This document shows positions 9,427 to 18,613 of a stretch of 64,000 nucleotides of DNA, one piece after another (position 1 is the first letter of the stretch; each line of letters begins with the position of its first letter). The notes under the pieces are model-generated. The model was not told the origin of the DNA. It worked only from the letters and a program-made list of their open reading frames with translations, and made no database searches. Position numbers and translations under genes: made by a program. Source of the stretch: Alkaliphilus metalliredigens QYMF (GTDB taxonomy: Bacteria > Bacillota > Clostridia > Peptostreptococcales > Natronincolaceae); NCBI RefSeq assembly GCF_000016985.1, contig NC_009633.1, positions 3,267,539 through 3,331,538 of the forward strand, in the 5' to 3' direction.

Positions 9427-9939
9427 CTACCATCCCTTTTCCAGTCCCTTATCAATCATTTCGTCTATCTTTAGCTTCAGCTCTTCTCCTGTATGTTTTT
9501 TACCAACATAACAGTCTAGGGCATCATGATTGCAGATCATACATTTTCTTGCTTTTATATGAAAGTCCCTTCTAGATATGGAACTTCCTTGTTTATTGAT
9601 CACATCAATATCAAATAATCTACCTAAGGGATGAATGTCTTCTATCCGAATGGTTCCTATCTTTACATTTTCAAGTAATTGGTCTATAACCCAAAACCCT
9701 TCGGGACCCCACTTACCGACTCTTGTATCTTTAAACATCACATCATTGTCAAATGCCTTATCAATGGCTATTACTGCCTTCTCCATAACATTCTCCCAAC
9801 CAGTATATTGAAAATATCCTCCTGGTAAATTCAATGTTAAGGAAACCAAAGGCAGCTGATAGTTATCTATCAACTGCTTTTGATAAGTTGCTCTTTCTTC
9901 CTTAGCCTCTAGCACCTTTTCTAGTAAATCCTGTTTCAT
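9427..9939 (-). CDS. citX: Holo-citrate lyase synthase (prosthetic-group transferase)
   Basis: A 170-residue CitX, which attaches phosphoribosyl-dephospho-CoA to the citrate lyase acyl carrier. Family marks are LGRLFDIDVI, SRRDFHIKARKCMICNHDA, and an N-terminal ERATYQKQLI stretch. Its ATG overlaps the citF stop by one base (TAATG), so translation is probably coupled. The synthase for the prosthetic group (CitG) and the lyase ligase (CitC) are not in this window. Confidence 0.92.
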   Translation of the reverse strand: MKQDLLEKVLEAKEERATYQKQLIDNYQLPLVSLTLNLPGGYFQYTGWENVMEKAVIAIDKAFDNDVMFKDTRVGKWGPEGFWVIDQLLENVKIGTIRIEDIHPLGRLFDIDVINKQGSSISRRDFHIKARKCMICNHDALDCYVGKKHTGEELKLKIDEMIDKGLEKGW

Positions 9940-11492
9940 TATTTAACTCTCCTAATGGTGTCAATGATGGTACCATCTCTATATTCAACTAAAGCCACAA
10001 TTTCATCTGTAGTTTGGATCTTTCCCGGTTTACCAGTCAATCCTTCTGCTATGTTTTTTAATTCCTGTATGCTCATGACATTCAATTTAGCAGCCTTAAA
10101 TAACGCTTCTAAATCCTTTCTTCTAGGATTGACGGCTATTCCTCTTTCAGTAACGACAGCATCAATGGTCTCACCTGGTGTGACCACTGTTGTCACCTCA
10201 TCTACTACAATAGGCAGTCTACCTCTTAACAGTGGTGCGATTACAATAGAGAGCTTAGATCCTGCGGCTGTATCGCAATGTCCTCCAGATGCACCCATGA
10301 TAATACCATTTGAATCCGTAATCACATTAACATTAAAATCTACATCTATCTCTGTGGCACTTACAATCATAATATCCAGTTGGTTTGCTGCACAACCTTT
10401 GTTATGAGGATTTGCATAGAATGAAGCTGACATCTCTATATGATTTGGATTGGATTTAATGGATTCTACAGCTTTTAAATCAAAACACTGCACATCTAAT
10501 AATGTCTTAAATAGTCCTTCTTTCAACATATCAACTGAATGTCCTGTGATTCCACCAGAGACAAAGCTACCTTTAATTCCTTCTGTCTTCATTTTTTCTC
10601 TTAGAAATTGAGCAACGGCTAGAGATGGTCCACCGGTTCCTGCTTGAAAAGAGAATCCTTCCTTTACTAAGCCCGATGCAACCACAGCTTCAAATGCCCT
10701 CTCAGCAATTAATAGCTCTAGTGGATTTTTAGTCACTCTGGTTGCTCCAGATACAATTCCTTTGGGATCTCCTATTTTATCTACTTTTACAACATAATCT
10801 ACTAAGGTTTGTGGTATGCTTATGGGATTTGCAGGGTATGGCACCATGAAGTCAGTTACGACAACGACTTTATTAGCATATTCTGCATCTGCCATGGCAT
10901 AACCCATGGAACCACATGCAGTTGGACCTTCTACACCATTGACATTTCCATAGAGATCCGCTGCGGGAGCTGCGATAAAAGCAATATCAATTTTACTTTC
11001 ACCTGATTCGATGGCCCTAGGTCTCCCCCCATGGGAACGAATAATCACAGGCTTATCTAGTATTTTATCCCTCGTAATGGCTTCTCCTAATTCACCTCTA
11101 AGTCCACTGGTTTCAATGCCAGTCACCACACCATTTTTAATATGATTAATTAATGGCTTATGAACAGACTGCAGGGAACTAGCAAATACCGTGATATCCT
11201 TAATACCCATTTTAGCAATTTCATCGATTACCATATTGACTAAATAATCACCATTTCGAAAGTGATGATGAAAGGATATTGTCATACCATCCTCAATGCC
11301 ACATAATTCTAAACTCTTTTTTATATTGTCTACTATTTTATCATTTCCATGAAATGTTTTTGTTATTTTGGGAGCTAATTTTTGCCCTTTTGGATCGTAA
11401 GCAAAAGCTCCTTGAAATGCCTTAAGTTCTCCTATTCCATCTATATGCTTTGGTACTTCTCTACCTAGTGCATTTTTTACCATATTACACAC
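9939..11492 (-). CDS. citF: Citrate lyase alpha subunit (citrate:acetyl-ACP transferase)
   Basis: About 517 residues, the expected CitF length. The protein exchanges acetate for citrate on the acyl carrier. Family-like stretches include SFHHHFRNGDYL, RSHGGRPRAIESGES, AAPAADLYGNVNG, GGPSLAVAQFL and VNPRRKDLE. Start: GTG at 11492 lies 8 nt after AGGAGG; the GTG at 11501 overlaps that ribosome-binding site, and the ATG at 11483 is too far. It lies 12 nt after the citE stop in the citDEFX unit. Confidence 0.93.
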   Translation of the reverse strand: MCNMVKNALGREVPKHIDGIGELKAFQGAFAYDPKGQKLAPKITKTFHGNDKIVDNIKKSLELCGIEDGMTISFHHHFRNGDYLVNMVIDEIAKMGIKDITVFASSLQSVHKPLINHIKNGVVTGIETSGLRGELGEAITRDKILDKPVIIRSHGGRPRAIESGESKIDIAFIAAPAADLYGNVNGVEGPTACGSMGYAMADAEYANKVVVVTDFMVPYPANPISIPQTLVDYVVKVDKIGDPKGIVSGATRVTKNPLELLIAERAFEAVVASGLVKEGFSFQAGTGGPSLAVAQFLREKMKTEGIKGSFVSGGITGHSVDMLKEGLFKTLLDVQCFDLKAVESIKSNPNHIEMSASFYANPHNKGCAANQLDIMIVSATEIDVDFNVNVITDSNGIIMGASGGHCDTAAGSKLSIVIAPLLRGRLPIVVDEVTTVVTPGETIDAVVTERGIAVNPRRKDLEALFKAAKLNVMSIQELKNIAEGLTGKPGKIQTTDEIVALVEYRDGTIIDTIRRVK

Positions 11493-11504
11493 TTTCGCCA
11501 CCTC

Positions 11505-12380
11505 CTATAGTATTCCTGCGCCTCTAGCTAAACACACGATTTTTTCAGCCCTTGCCACAACCGGTGCATCCACCATTTTTCCATCTAATGATATGACTCC
11601 TAGACCTTTACTTTCTGCTTCTTCTATGGCCTTAATGACCCTTAATGCCTTTTGGGCATCCTCCTTAGAAGGAGTAAATTCATTATGCACTGTTCTTATT
11701 TGCCCTGGATGAATAATCGATTTTCCTGCAAAGCCCAATTGCTTAGCCGACTCTACTTCTTTCTTAAATCCATCATCATCTTCCACATCAGCAAACACTG
11801 TATCTATGGCATCAATACCAGCAGCCGCAGCGGCCAGTACTATTTTCGATCTAGCTACAAACAATTCTTCTCCACCCTTGCTACGTTCCGCACCGATGGT
11901 TCTTGTAAAATCTTCTGCCCCAAAGGAAATCCCTATTACTCTTGAGCTAGCAATGGCAATCTTTTCTGCATTTATAACGCCTTTTGCGGTTTCTATAGCT
12001 CCTAATATCTTGACAGTCCCATCTTCTAAGCCTAGTTCTTTCTCAATGTCAGTTAATAGTTTATCTAGTTGTTCAATATCTTGTGCCGTTTCAGACATAG
12101 GTAATCTTACGTTTCTTAGGCCTGCTGCCACCAATGTCCTCACATCTTCTTCTCCAAAGGGTGTGTAGAGAGGATTCACTCTAGCAAATATCTCACAGTC
12201 ACCATAGTCTATGGTTTTTAGCGCCTCTACAAGTAAATCTCTGGCACTATCTTTCTCTCTTAAAGAGATAGCATCCTCTAAGTCAAATATAATACAATCT
12301 GGTTTAAAAACCGATGCATTCACCATCATATTTGGATTGCTTGCTGGTACAAAAAGCATGGTTCTTCTTAATCTTTTCAC
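11505..12380 (-). CDS. citE: Citrate lyase beta subunit (citryl-ACP lyase)
   Basis: A 291-residue HpcH/HpaI-type TIM barrel that splits citryl-ACP to oxaloacetate and acetyl-ACP. Visible family motifs: LRRTMLFVPASNP at the start, IIFDLEDAIS with the Mg-binding acidic residues, GAIETAKGVINA, SFGAEDFTRTIGAERS and SIIHPGQI. The start is GTG at 12380, after a GGGAGGG run. It is 3 bp from citD and 12 bp from citF. Confidence 0.94.
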   Translation of the reverse strand: MKRLRRTMLFVPASNPNMMVNASVFKPDCIIFDLEDAISLREKDSARDLLVEALKTIDYGDCEIFARVNPLYTPFGEEDVRTLVAAGLRNVRLPMSETAQDIEQLDKLLTDIEKELGLEDGTVKILGAIETAKGVINAEKIAIASSRVIGISFGAEDFTRTIGAERSKGGEELFVARSKIVLAAAAAGIDAIDTVFADVEDDDGFKKEVESAKQLGFAGKSIIHPGQIRTVHNEFTPSKEDAQKALRVIKAIEEAESKGLGVISLDGKMVDAPVVARAEKIVCLARGAGIL

Positions 12381-12383
12381 TTT

Positions 12384-12656
12384 CTACGCCCTCCCCTCTG
12401 CCCTTTTAATTGCTGTTTTTAATCGTGCTCTGATTGCAAAATCTAAAGCACCCCGATCCGCTACTTTGATATATCCATTTTTTATATTATTTTCCTGTAA
12501 TGTTTGTTCAACAACAGCCTTTATTTGTTCCCCAAACTTTTCTTTAACGATGCTTTCTATTTCTATTGTCAAATCTTCACTTTGATTTAAATCTACAATT
12601 ACCATTAAATCATTGGACTCTAAGCTGCCGGTTTGGCCTATTCCACTTGGTTTCAT
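12384..12656 (-). CDS. citD: Citrate lyase gamma subunit (acyl carrier)
   Basis: A 90-residue acyl carrier protein. The segment GSLESNDLMV matches the CitD site where the prosthetic group is linked; Ser14 is the expected residue. The C-terminal RGALDFAIRARLKTAIKRA is also typical. ATG 12656 follows AAGGAGG. It is the first gene of citDEFX; the unit has no citC or citG beside it. Confidence 0.93.
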   Translation of the reverse strand: MKPSGIGQTGSLESNDLMVIVDLNQSEDLTIEIESIVKEKFGEQIKAVVEQTLQENNIKNGYIKVADRGALDFAIRARLKTAIKRAEGRA

Positions 12657-12690
12657 TGTTTGTAACCCTCCTTCGAAAACAGTTTACTAA

Positions 12691-12729
12691 ATAATAGAGC
12701 CAAGGTCTAGTAAACTTTGGCTCTATTAT
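12691..12729 (-). terminator. Terminator between the citrate transporter gene and citD
   Basis: ATAATAGAGCCAA pairs with a TTGGCTCTATTAT arm around an 11-13 nt loop. It lies 34 bp beyond the transporter stop, so citS and citDEFX are probably separate units or are linked by read-through. Confidence 0.75.
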
Positions 12730-12762
12730 CTTAGCCTCTAAAAATATTTTCCAATTAATTAC

Positions 12763-14103
12763 TTAAACAAATATACTGAAAAGTACACTGGCTATAATCA
12801 ATACCATCCCGCCGCCAAGCCTTGACGCTATTTGTCCATAGGATATTAAGTCCATTCTCTTTGCAGCACCTAATACTGCTAAGTCACCAGAACCACCTCT
12901 ATTTGCCATACATAATCCTGCTGTTACCGCTGTGTCTATTGGGTAAAATCCTACAAGATATCCAATAAATCCACTACCAATAATTGCTCCGAATACAATA
13001 AGCGTTGCGATAAACACATTTCCTAGTGTAATCGCTGCAAAGAGCTCTCCTAAGTCTGTATAGGCGATCCCTACACCAGCCATGATCACCCATATAAACT
13101 GACCCGTAAAAAATGTTTGCAGTTTTTTGGCACCCATTTTTAGTTCTTCCGGTATCATTCCCATGGCATTAAAAATTGCTACAAATACAACCATGTATGC
13201 ATATTGATGGATTACCACACCACCTATTGTCGGAAGTAAATAACCCGAGAAAAGTCTTCCTAATGCAAAGAACATTGTGGCTAATACTAATCCAGCTGCA
13301 ATTTCTCTATTTGTTATTTTTTTCTCTTGTTTTTCTGCAGTATCTATATATGCACTTTCATTTCTGATTAAGTCTGAACCATTTCCTGTTAAAGAAGGTC
13401 TCTGTTCTCCAAGCTTATTCAATAGTGCTCCACTAAAGATTGCAACAATGTTTGCAATGGTAAGAATGGCTATGGCAAATGAATAGTACCCTTCCTGTGA
13501 CTCTCCAGTTACTTGATGCCATATTTCACTTAAGGGTATGGCACCGCCACCGTTTCCTCCACCCATAACAGGTAGCACATATCTCATCACAACATCTTTA
13601 AAAGGAACACCGATAAATAAACCACCAATTCCTCCTAATAACATAGCACCAGCTACGCCACCTAATATAGCTGGAATATACCCTGCAAAGGACTTGATTA
13701 ATAGCTTTCTATTTACTGATAAGATGGATCCTGTGATTAAAACAGTAATAAATAATGTCAAGAAACCTGTACTAGCCATAAAATTCGTTGTTGAATCAAC
13801 ATATCTCTCAGGCAATATTCCTTGGTATACTAAGTATGCTGCACCAAGAAACGCTAATATTGCGCCTCCACCGATATATTCCTTCCATACAGGAATCCGA
13901 TCCCCAATTTCACCAAAGGTAATTCCTAGGAAAAATAATATTGCAAATCCACCAGCCAAATCAGTAGATATGGTCTCCGTAGCAAGACCAGCAACCATGA
14001 CAACTGCAAATATTGCATACACATGAAGCGGCATACCAAACATCTTCAATCCTTTAGTTTCTTTAACTTCTTTAATTTCTTTAGAAACTTTTACATCACT
14101 CAT
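12763..14103 (-). CDS. citS: 2-hydroxycarboxylate transporter, citrate:Na+ symporter type
   Basis: A 446-residue protein of the 2HCT family. It is hydrophobic throughout, with two Gly-rich re-entrant loops, GGGNGGGAIPLS in the first half and NRGGSGDLAVLGAAKRM in the second, followed by SRLGGG, where CitS has its substrate-binding Arg motif. Start ATG 14103 follows AAAAGGGG by 6 nt. The next genes are citrate lyase, so Na+-citrate uptake is the best guess; malate/lactate specificity, seen in CimH or MaeN, is possible. Confidence 0.9.
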   Translation of the reverse strand: MSDVKVSKEIKEVKETKGLKMFGMPLHVYAIFAVVMVAGLATETISTDLAGGFAILFFLGITFGEIGDRIPVWKEYIGGGAILAFLGAAYLVYQGILPERYVDSTTNFMASTGFLTLFITVLITGSILSVNRKLLIKSFAGYIPAILGGVAGAMLLGGIGGLFIGVPFKDVVMRYVLPVMGGGNGGGAIPLSEIWHQVTGESQEGYYSFAIAILTIANIVAIFSGALLNKLGEQRPSLTGNGSDLIRNESAYIDTAEKQEKKITNREIAAGLVLATMFFALGRLFSGYLLPTIGGVVIHQYAYMVVFVAIFNAMGMIPEELKMGAKKLQTFFTGQFIWVIMAGVGIAYTDLGELFAAITLGNVFIATLIVFGAIIGSGFIGYLVGFYPIDTAVTAGLCMANRGGSGDLAVLGAAKRMDLISYGQIASRLGGGMVLIIASVLFSIFV

Positions 14104-14260
14104 TGTTTGCACCCCTTTTAAAATTTTTTTTAATCCTAATCAAGTCTTAATTTTACATAGTCGTTCACATTCTTAAAATACACCTGTGTTTTTCATCATT
14201 TTCTTTTAAACTCTACTTTTTCATCTCCTCTTCTTCGTATTTTATAGCGCTTTAGACAAC

Positions 14261-14302
14261 AAAAAAAGCCAGCACAGAAATAAAGATTTCTGTGTTGGCT
14301 TA
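14261..14302 (-). terminator. Terminator of the kinase/response-regulator operon
   Basis: A 16-bp near-perfect stem (AAGCCAGCACAGAAA and its partner) is followed on the minus strand by seven T residues. The remaining gap from 14104 to 14484 holds the transporter promoter region; no other gene is seen there. Confidence 0.88.
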
Positions 14303-14484
14303 TTTAAGCTAAGTCTATAGACTTTCTCAAACGTACTCAACATTTATTCATATCATATTGTGGCTTGCTACTCTGCTGCTTAACTATTTTGAAAAGCCTT
14401 TCTCTTGAAAACCTTTTCAAACTTAGCTCTATAATAAATATATAGCAAATTGTGAATTTTGTAAAGTATTTTTAACAAAGTATT

Positions 14485-15252
14485 TTAACAAATTAAAAAA
14501 ATAAGATTACTTTTATCTTCTACTACATCGATCTTGATATCATTTAATTGACTTTCACAGGGCAAAAACGTGTTAATCATCGTTTTCATTTCTTCTTCAA
14601 AGTCTTGATAAAAGGTTTCTCGGTAGTATCGGATTAATGCTCTGTTTTTTTCTACTTCCAACATTGTTTTTTCAAATTTCGTTAAGACCTCTACCATTTC
14701 CACTTCTAATTTATTACCGTGCATAAACACTTTTACGTTTTTAGGCCCTTTTCCAGTCTTCTCTTTGATGAACTTTCCAAATGAATTTTTGAGATTGTCT
14801 TCTATGGTAAGTTTTTCCTCTTTAGACATCATCCTACTTCTAACTTCTAATAGTACCCCTTTATTTCGAAGAATTTTAACAGCAATTTTTTTCATTACCT
14901 CTGTCAGTTCTCTTGCATCAATCGGTTTAATAATGTACTTTTCAATTCCAATATCAATGGCCTTCAGTATCATATCTTGCTCGGAAAAAGCTGTTGTAAT
15001 GACCACAGGAACATCACTAACTTCTCTTATTTTCCTCGTCATGGCAATTCCATCCATGATAGGCATTTTCAAATCTGAAATGATTAAGTCCGGTAAATTT
15101 TCCTTAAAGGCCGCCAACCCTTCCATTCCATTTTGTGCAGTAATCAACTTTCCCACCCTTTTTTTTAGAAAAAATTCCATCTGCTTCATTACCTCTTCTT
15201 CATCTTCCACATAAAGTACTTTTAAGTTTTTCAATAGGTTATTATCAGACAC
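14485..15252 (-). CDS. Response regulator: REC domain fused to DUF2294-like domain
   Basis: 255 residues. The receiver (about 10-125) has the acidic pair EDEEE, the phosphoacceptor in LIISDLKMP, TTAF and the KP signature (IIKPID). No DNA-binding helix-turn-helix follows. Residues about 143-255 (KEEKLTIEDNLKNSFGKF, TGKGPKNVKVFMHGNKLEVEM) look like DUF2294, a domain commonly a standalone protein. ATG 15252 lies inside the 3' end of the kinase gene, an 8-nt overlap. The output may be protein-protein or RNA based, not transcriptional; that is inference. Confidence 0.8.
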   Translation of the reverse strand: MSDNNLLKNLKVLYVEDEEEVMKQMEFFLKKRVGKLITAQNGMEGLAAFKENLPDLIISDLKMPIMDGIAMTRKIREVSDVPVVITTAFSEQDMILKAIDIGIEKYIIKPIDARELTEVMKKIAVKILRNKGVLLEVRSRMMSKEEKLTIEDNLKNSFGKFIKEKTGKGPKNVKVFMHGNKLEVEMVEVLTKFEKTMLEVEKNRALIRYYRETFYQDFEEEMKTMINTFLPCESQLNDIKIDVVEDKSNLIFLIC

Positions 15253-17005
15253 GATTCTTTTCCTCCTTGTACAAAGTGATCTTTGCCTTTACCCCATTCT
15301 TTATATTGATTATAGATATATCTCCCTTGAACTTTTCTTTTAATATGGTCTTTGAAATATAAAGTCCCAATCCAGTTCCCTGATCTCCTTTAGTTGACAC
15401 ATAGGGTTGGAAAATTCTATCTACTATCTCCTTTGGCATCCCACCCCCATTATCTTCAATGGTTACTTGCACGTCCTTTTCTCCTTCATGGATTACGATC
15501 TTTATCTCTCGAATCCCTTTATTATCTTTCATTGCATCAATAGCATTATTTACAAGATTCAAAATCACTTGTGAGAATATATTGCTTTCGCCTTTAATTT
15601 TTAGGGCTTTATCCCCTTGAATATCGGTCTTTATTTCTAGGTAGTTGATTGTGGCTAAATTAAGATCTATAGCAAATTGAATTGCTTCATATAAGTTAAA
15701 GGCTACATTTTTATCTTGGGGCTTAAAAAAGAATTTGAAATCATCTATGGTTTTAGCCATTCGTTCAATAGAACAATGAGTGGAACCCACAAGATCCTGT
15801 AAATAAGCTGGATCATCTTCCTCCAGTGTATGATAGTCCTCTATGTTATATAGAGAAAGCTTCAATGTATTTAATGGTTGTTTTAGCTGATGTGCTATGG
15901 TAGCTAACATTTCTCCCATAGCAGCAAACCGTGATTGATGCATCAAAAGTGCATTTTTTTCCCTCAGTTGATTAAAATACCTTGCTTCAATCTCTAGGTT
16001 GCTTCGGTTCACCTCTACCTTATAAATATAGATAATAATGACAATACAAACAAGAATAAGCATGATAGAAATAACAATTGTGATATCCCTAATTTTTTCG
16101 ATACCGACAATTGTCTCATCATAATCTATTGAGAAATTGATAATTAAGAACGTATCCCCTATTCTACTGGGAGTATATCCATTAATTTTTTGAACTCGGG
16201 TATTATCCCCTGGCCAAATCGAATGATAGAGCCCTACTCCAGTCTCTTGTTCCATTTGTTTTTTTACAATACTTTCCAGTTCAGTCCAATCATAATTAGG
16301 ATATTGTTGTTGCCTAACCTCTACTACATCTCCACCTATACTTTCATTAGATGGGTGCAGTAATAACCTCCCCAAATTATCCTTAACTGACATGTACCCT
16401 GTTTCCTGAAGTCTGTAATCAACTATATACACATCATAAATATACTTGCTATCTAATTTCATTCTAATAAATCCATGTAGCTCTCCTTCTATTTTAATGG
16501 GGTGTATTATGTTGATTGTTTGTTCAATTTCACTATCAACAAAATATACATCTTCTCTATTCATCAACGCTTGTTGAAGATCTTGTCCCTGCCTATATTG
16601 ATAGGTCTCCTCATCAGTGTATACTTTGATGATGCCTCCCGTTACGTCAATCAACTCCAAAGCTGTAAAAGCCTTTCCTTGGGTTCGATACAAAAGATCT
16701 ACTAAGGTAATATTATCTGTTTTACCTTCAGTCAATTCAATAAATTGATTTTTAAATTGAGTTTCAGTTATGATCTCCTTTAGGTAATCATCCTTCTCGT
16801 TAAAGAATATTTCCAACTGAGCTGATACTGTGGTCACTAGGTTTAATATATTCTCTTGCTGAGATTTAATAACAGTCTCCCGATAGTGTTGATAGCTTCC
16901 TAATGATAGCCCAAATAGGGTCCCCATAACAATAATAGCTACCAATACCAGTTTAACAATCCTAGAATTCACTTCACGATACAACTGTTTTATCTTTTCT
17001 TTCAT
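15245..17005 (-). CDS. Cache-domain sensor histidine kinase
   Basis: 586 residues: helix at about 17-36, a large extracytoplasmic sensor (about 40-300) of dCache type, a second helix (about 307-330), a coiled linker, a phosphoacceptor motif AHQLKQPLN (His near 371, like DctB/related kinases), and a complete HATPase domain (NLVNNAIDAM, IEDNGGGMP, GTGLGLYISK). It is cotranscribed with the REC-DUF2294 gene and sits upstream of the citrate transporter gene, so a citrate or C4-dicarboxylate ligand is plausible. ATG 17005 follows GGGGTG. Confidence 0.9.
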   Translation of the reverse strand: MKEKIKQLYREVNSRIVKLVLVAIIVMGTLFGLSLGSYQHYRETVIKSQQENILNLVTTVSAQLEIFFNEKDDYLKEIITETQFKNQFIELTEGKTDNITLVDLLYRTQGKAFTALELIDVTGGIIKVYTDEETYQYRQGQDLQQALMNREDVYFVDSEIEQTINIIHPIKIEGELHGFIRMKLDSKYIYDVYIVDYRLQETGYMSVKDNLGRLLLHPSNESIGGDVVEVRQQQYPNYDWTELESIVKKQMEQETGVGLYHSIWPGDNTRVQKINGYTPSRIGDTFLIINFSIDYDETIVGIEKIRDITIVISIMLILVCIVIIIYIYKVEVNRSNLEIEARYFNQLREKNALLMHQSRFAAMGEMLATIAHQLKQPLNTLKLSLYNIEDYHTLEEDDPAYLQDLVGSTHCSIERMAKTIDDFKFFFKPQDKNVAFNLYEAIQFAIDLNLATINYLEIKTDIQGDKALKIKGESNIFSQVILNLVNNAIDAMKDNKGIREIKIVIHEGEKDVQVTIEDNGGGMPKEIVDRIFQPYVSTKGDQGTGLGLYISKTILKEKFKGDISIINIKNGVKAKITLYKEEKNRV

Positions 17006-17130
17006 AGGTCACCCCATTCTAATTTTAATATGTCAATCGCCATAAACCAACAAAATATTTACTCCCCTATCATTTTACCAAATATTTAGTCTTTATTCTA
17101 TTAATTATTATTTACTTCAAGTACTTAAAT

Positions 17131-17162
17131 AAAAATCCCCTATCAACTATCTTGTAGGGGAT
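17131..17162 (-). terminator. Terminator after malic enzyme
   Basis: ATCCCCTA and TAGGGGAT form the stem, followed by TTTTTATTT on the minus strand, 12 bp beyond the malic enzyme stop. Confidence 0.85.
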
Positions 17163-17173
17163 CAAACAATATA

Positions 17174-18388
17174 TTATACTCTTGCTATTCCAACTTCTCT
17201 AGCAGCCTTCATCACCGCTTTAGCCACACCAATACTGACTCGCTTATCGAATACATTTGGCACGATATAGTCTTCTTTTAATTCTTCTTCTCTCACCAAA
17301 TCTGCGATAGCCTTAGCTGCAGCTATTTTCATTTCACTACAAATATCCTTTGCCCTTACCTTTAATACACCTTTAAACATTCCTGGAAATACTAACACAT
17401 TATTGATTTGATTAGGGAAATCCGACCTACCCGTTGCAATGATCCGAGCCCCCCCTGCCTTTGCCACCGTAGGGTGAACTTCAGGCAATGGATTTGCCAG
17501 AGCAAAAATAATACTATCTGCATTCATACTTCTTACCATGGCTTCATCCACAACATTACCAGCTGAAACGCCGATAAATACATCTTTATTTTTAATAATG
17601 TCACGTAATGATCCCTTTTCCAATTGACGATTTGTAACCTGTGCAATGCTTTGTTGCGCCTCATTCAAACCGGTATCACCTTCTAGGAGAGTTCCTTCTA
17701 AATCGCAGAGTACAATATGTTTTACCCCGGCACTAATTAATAATTTTGCTGTTGCAATTCCCGAAGCCCCAGCACCATTGATCACAATTTTAGCATCCTC
17801 GATGCTTTTACCAGTAACCTTTAAAGCATTATACAAACCAGCCAATACTGCAATTGCTGTTCCATGCTGATCATCATGATACACAGGGATGTCTAGTAAT
17901 TCTCTTAGTTTTTCCTCAATATAGAAACATTCCGGTGCTTTAATGTCTTCTAAGTGAATTCCGCCGAAACCTGGGGCAATCATTTGAATCGTTTTAATAA
18001 TTGCATCAGAATCTGTTGAGTCTAAACATATTGGCATGGCATCTACCTGACCAAATTTTTTCAATAACAGTGCCTTCCCTTCAATAACTGGAAGTCCTGC
18101 TTCTGGTCCAATGTTACCAAGTCCTAATACCGCTGTGCCATTTGTCAATATCGCAACAGTCTTTCCCTTCATTGTATAGTCATATACAGTGTTTTTATCT
18201 TTAAATATCTCCAAACAGGGCTCCGCCACCCCTGGTGTATAAGCCATTGCTAGATCTGTGCCATTTTTCATTGGCGTCGTTCCCCGCATCGCTACTTTTC
18301 CTTTTCTTTTTCGATGTAAATTGAGTGATGCCTCTTTCATATCAATACTCATGTTATTCATTGAACTGTTCCCCTTGGAACAATTCAA
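17174..18388 (-). CDS. Malic enzyme (oxaloacetate-decarboxylating malate dehydrogenase)
   Basis: A 404-residue short bacterial malic enzyme converting malate to pyruvate and CO2. Motifs: GTAVLGLGNIGPEAGLPVIEGK, HLEDIKAPECF, DDQHGTAIAV, and the dinucleotide fold GAGASGIATAKLL; the next acidic residue (LCDLEG) suggests NAD or mixed use, which is not decided here. The start is uncertain: TTG 18388 follows AGGAGG closely, while ATG 18361 follows AAGGGG. A 12-bp hairpin covers both start regions, so initiation may be regulated. It is divergent from a SorC-type regulator. Confidence 0.92.
   Translation of the reverse strand: MNCSKGNSSMNNMSIDMKEASLNLHRKRKGKVAMRGTTPMKNGTDLAMAYTPGVAEPCLEIFKDKNTVYDYTMKGKTVAILTNGTAVLGLGNIGPEAGLPVIEGKALLLKKFGQVDAMPICLDSTDSDAIIKTIQMIAPGFGGIHLEDIKAPECFYIEEKLRELLDIPVYHDDQHGTAIAVLAGLYNALKVTGKSIEDAKIVINGAGASGIATAKLLISAGVKHIVLCDLEGTLLEGDTGLNEAQQSIAQVTNRQLEKGSLRDIIKNKDVFIGVSAGNVVDEAMVRSMNADSIIFALANPLPEVHPTVAKAGGARIIATGRSDFPNQINNVLVFPGMFKGVLKVRAKDICSEMKIAAAKAIADLVREEELKEDYIVPNVFDKRVSIGVAKAVMKAAREVGIARV
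18361..18388 (-). promoter_or_regulatory. Hairpin covering the malic enzyme start codons
   Basis: The minus-strand arms TTGAATTGTTCC and GGAACAGTTCAA pair with one G-U around AAGG. The left arm begins at the TTG start, the loop contains the second ribosome-binding site, and the right arm ends at the alternative ATG. Candidate translational control element, or DNA operator. Confidence 0.5.
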
Positions 18389-18442
18389 CTACACCTCCTA
18401 GGATTTTATAATTATGAAAATATCTTTATCAAATTACTTTAA

Positions 18443-18456
18443 GTGGACATGTCCAC
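18443..18456. promoter_or_regulatory. Perfect 14-bp palindrome in the malic enzyme/SorC gap
   Basis: GTGGACATGTCCAC lies about 55 bp upstream of the malic enzyme start. The dyad fits a dimeric regulator operator; the cognate protein is not identifiable. Confidence 0.45.
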
Positions 18457-18487
18457 CTCTCATATGTTTTCAATTTTCCATTTAAGA

Positions 18488-18525
18488 ATAACAAATCATT
18501 TTTGTTTTGTCAAAACATTTGTTAT
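18488..18525. promoter_or_regulatory. Inverted repeat, AT-rich, malic enzyme promoter region
   Basis: ATAACAAAT and ATTTGTTAT are perfect 9-bp arms 20 bp apart, with a smaller TTTTG/CAAAA dyad between them. Candidate binding site upstream of the malic enzyme gene. Confidence 0.4.
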
Positions 18526-18613
18526 TGCATTTATCATATGTTCATATTTATTTAACTATTCTATGTTTTCGGGTCGCAAAATCATTGTTAAACAATAAAC
18601 TATCTAAATTTAG

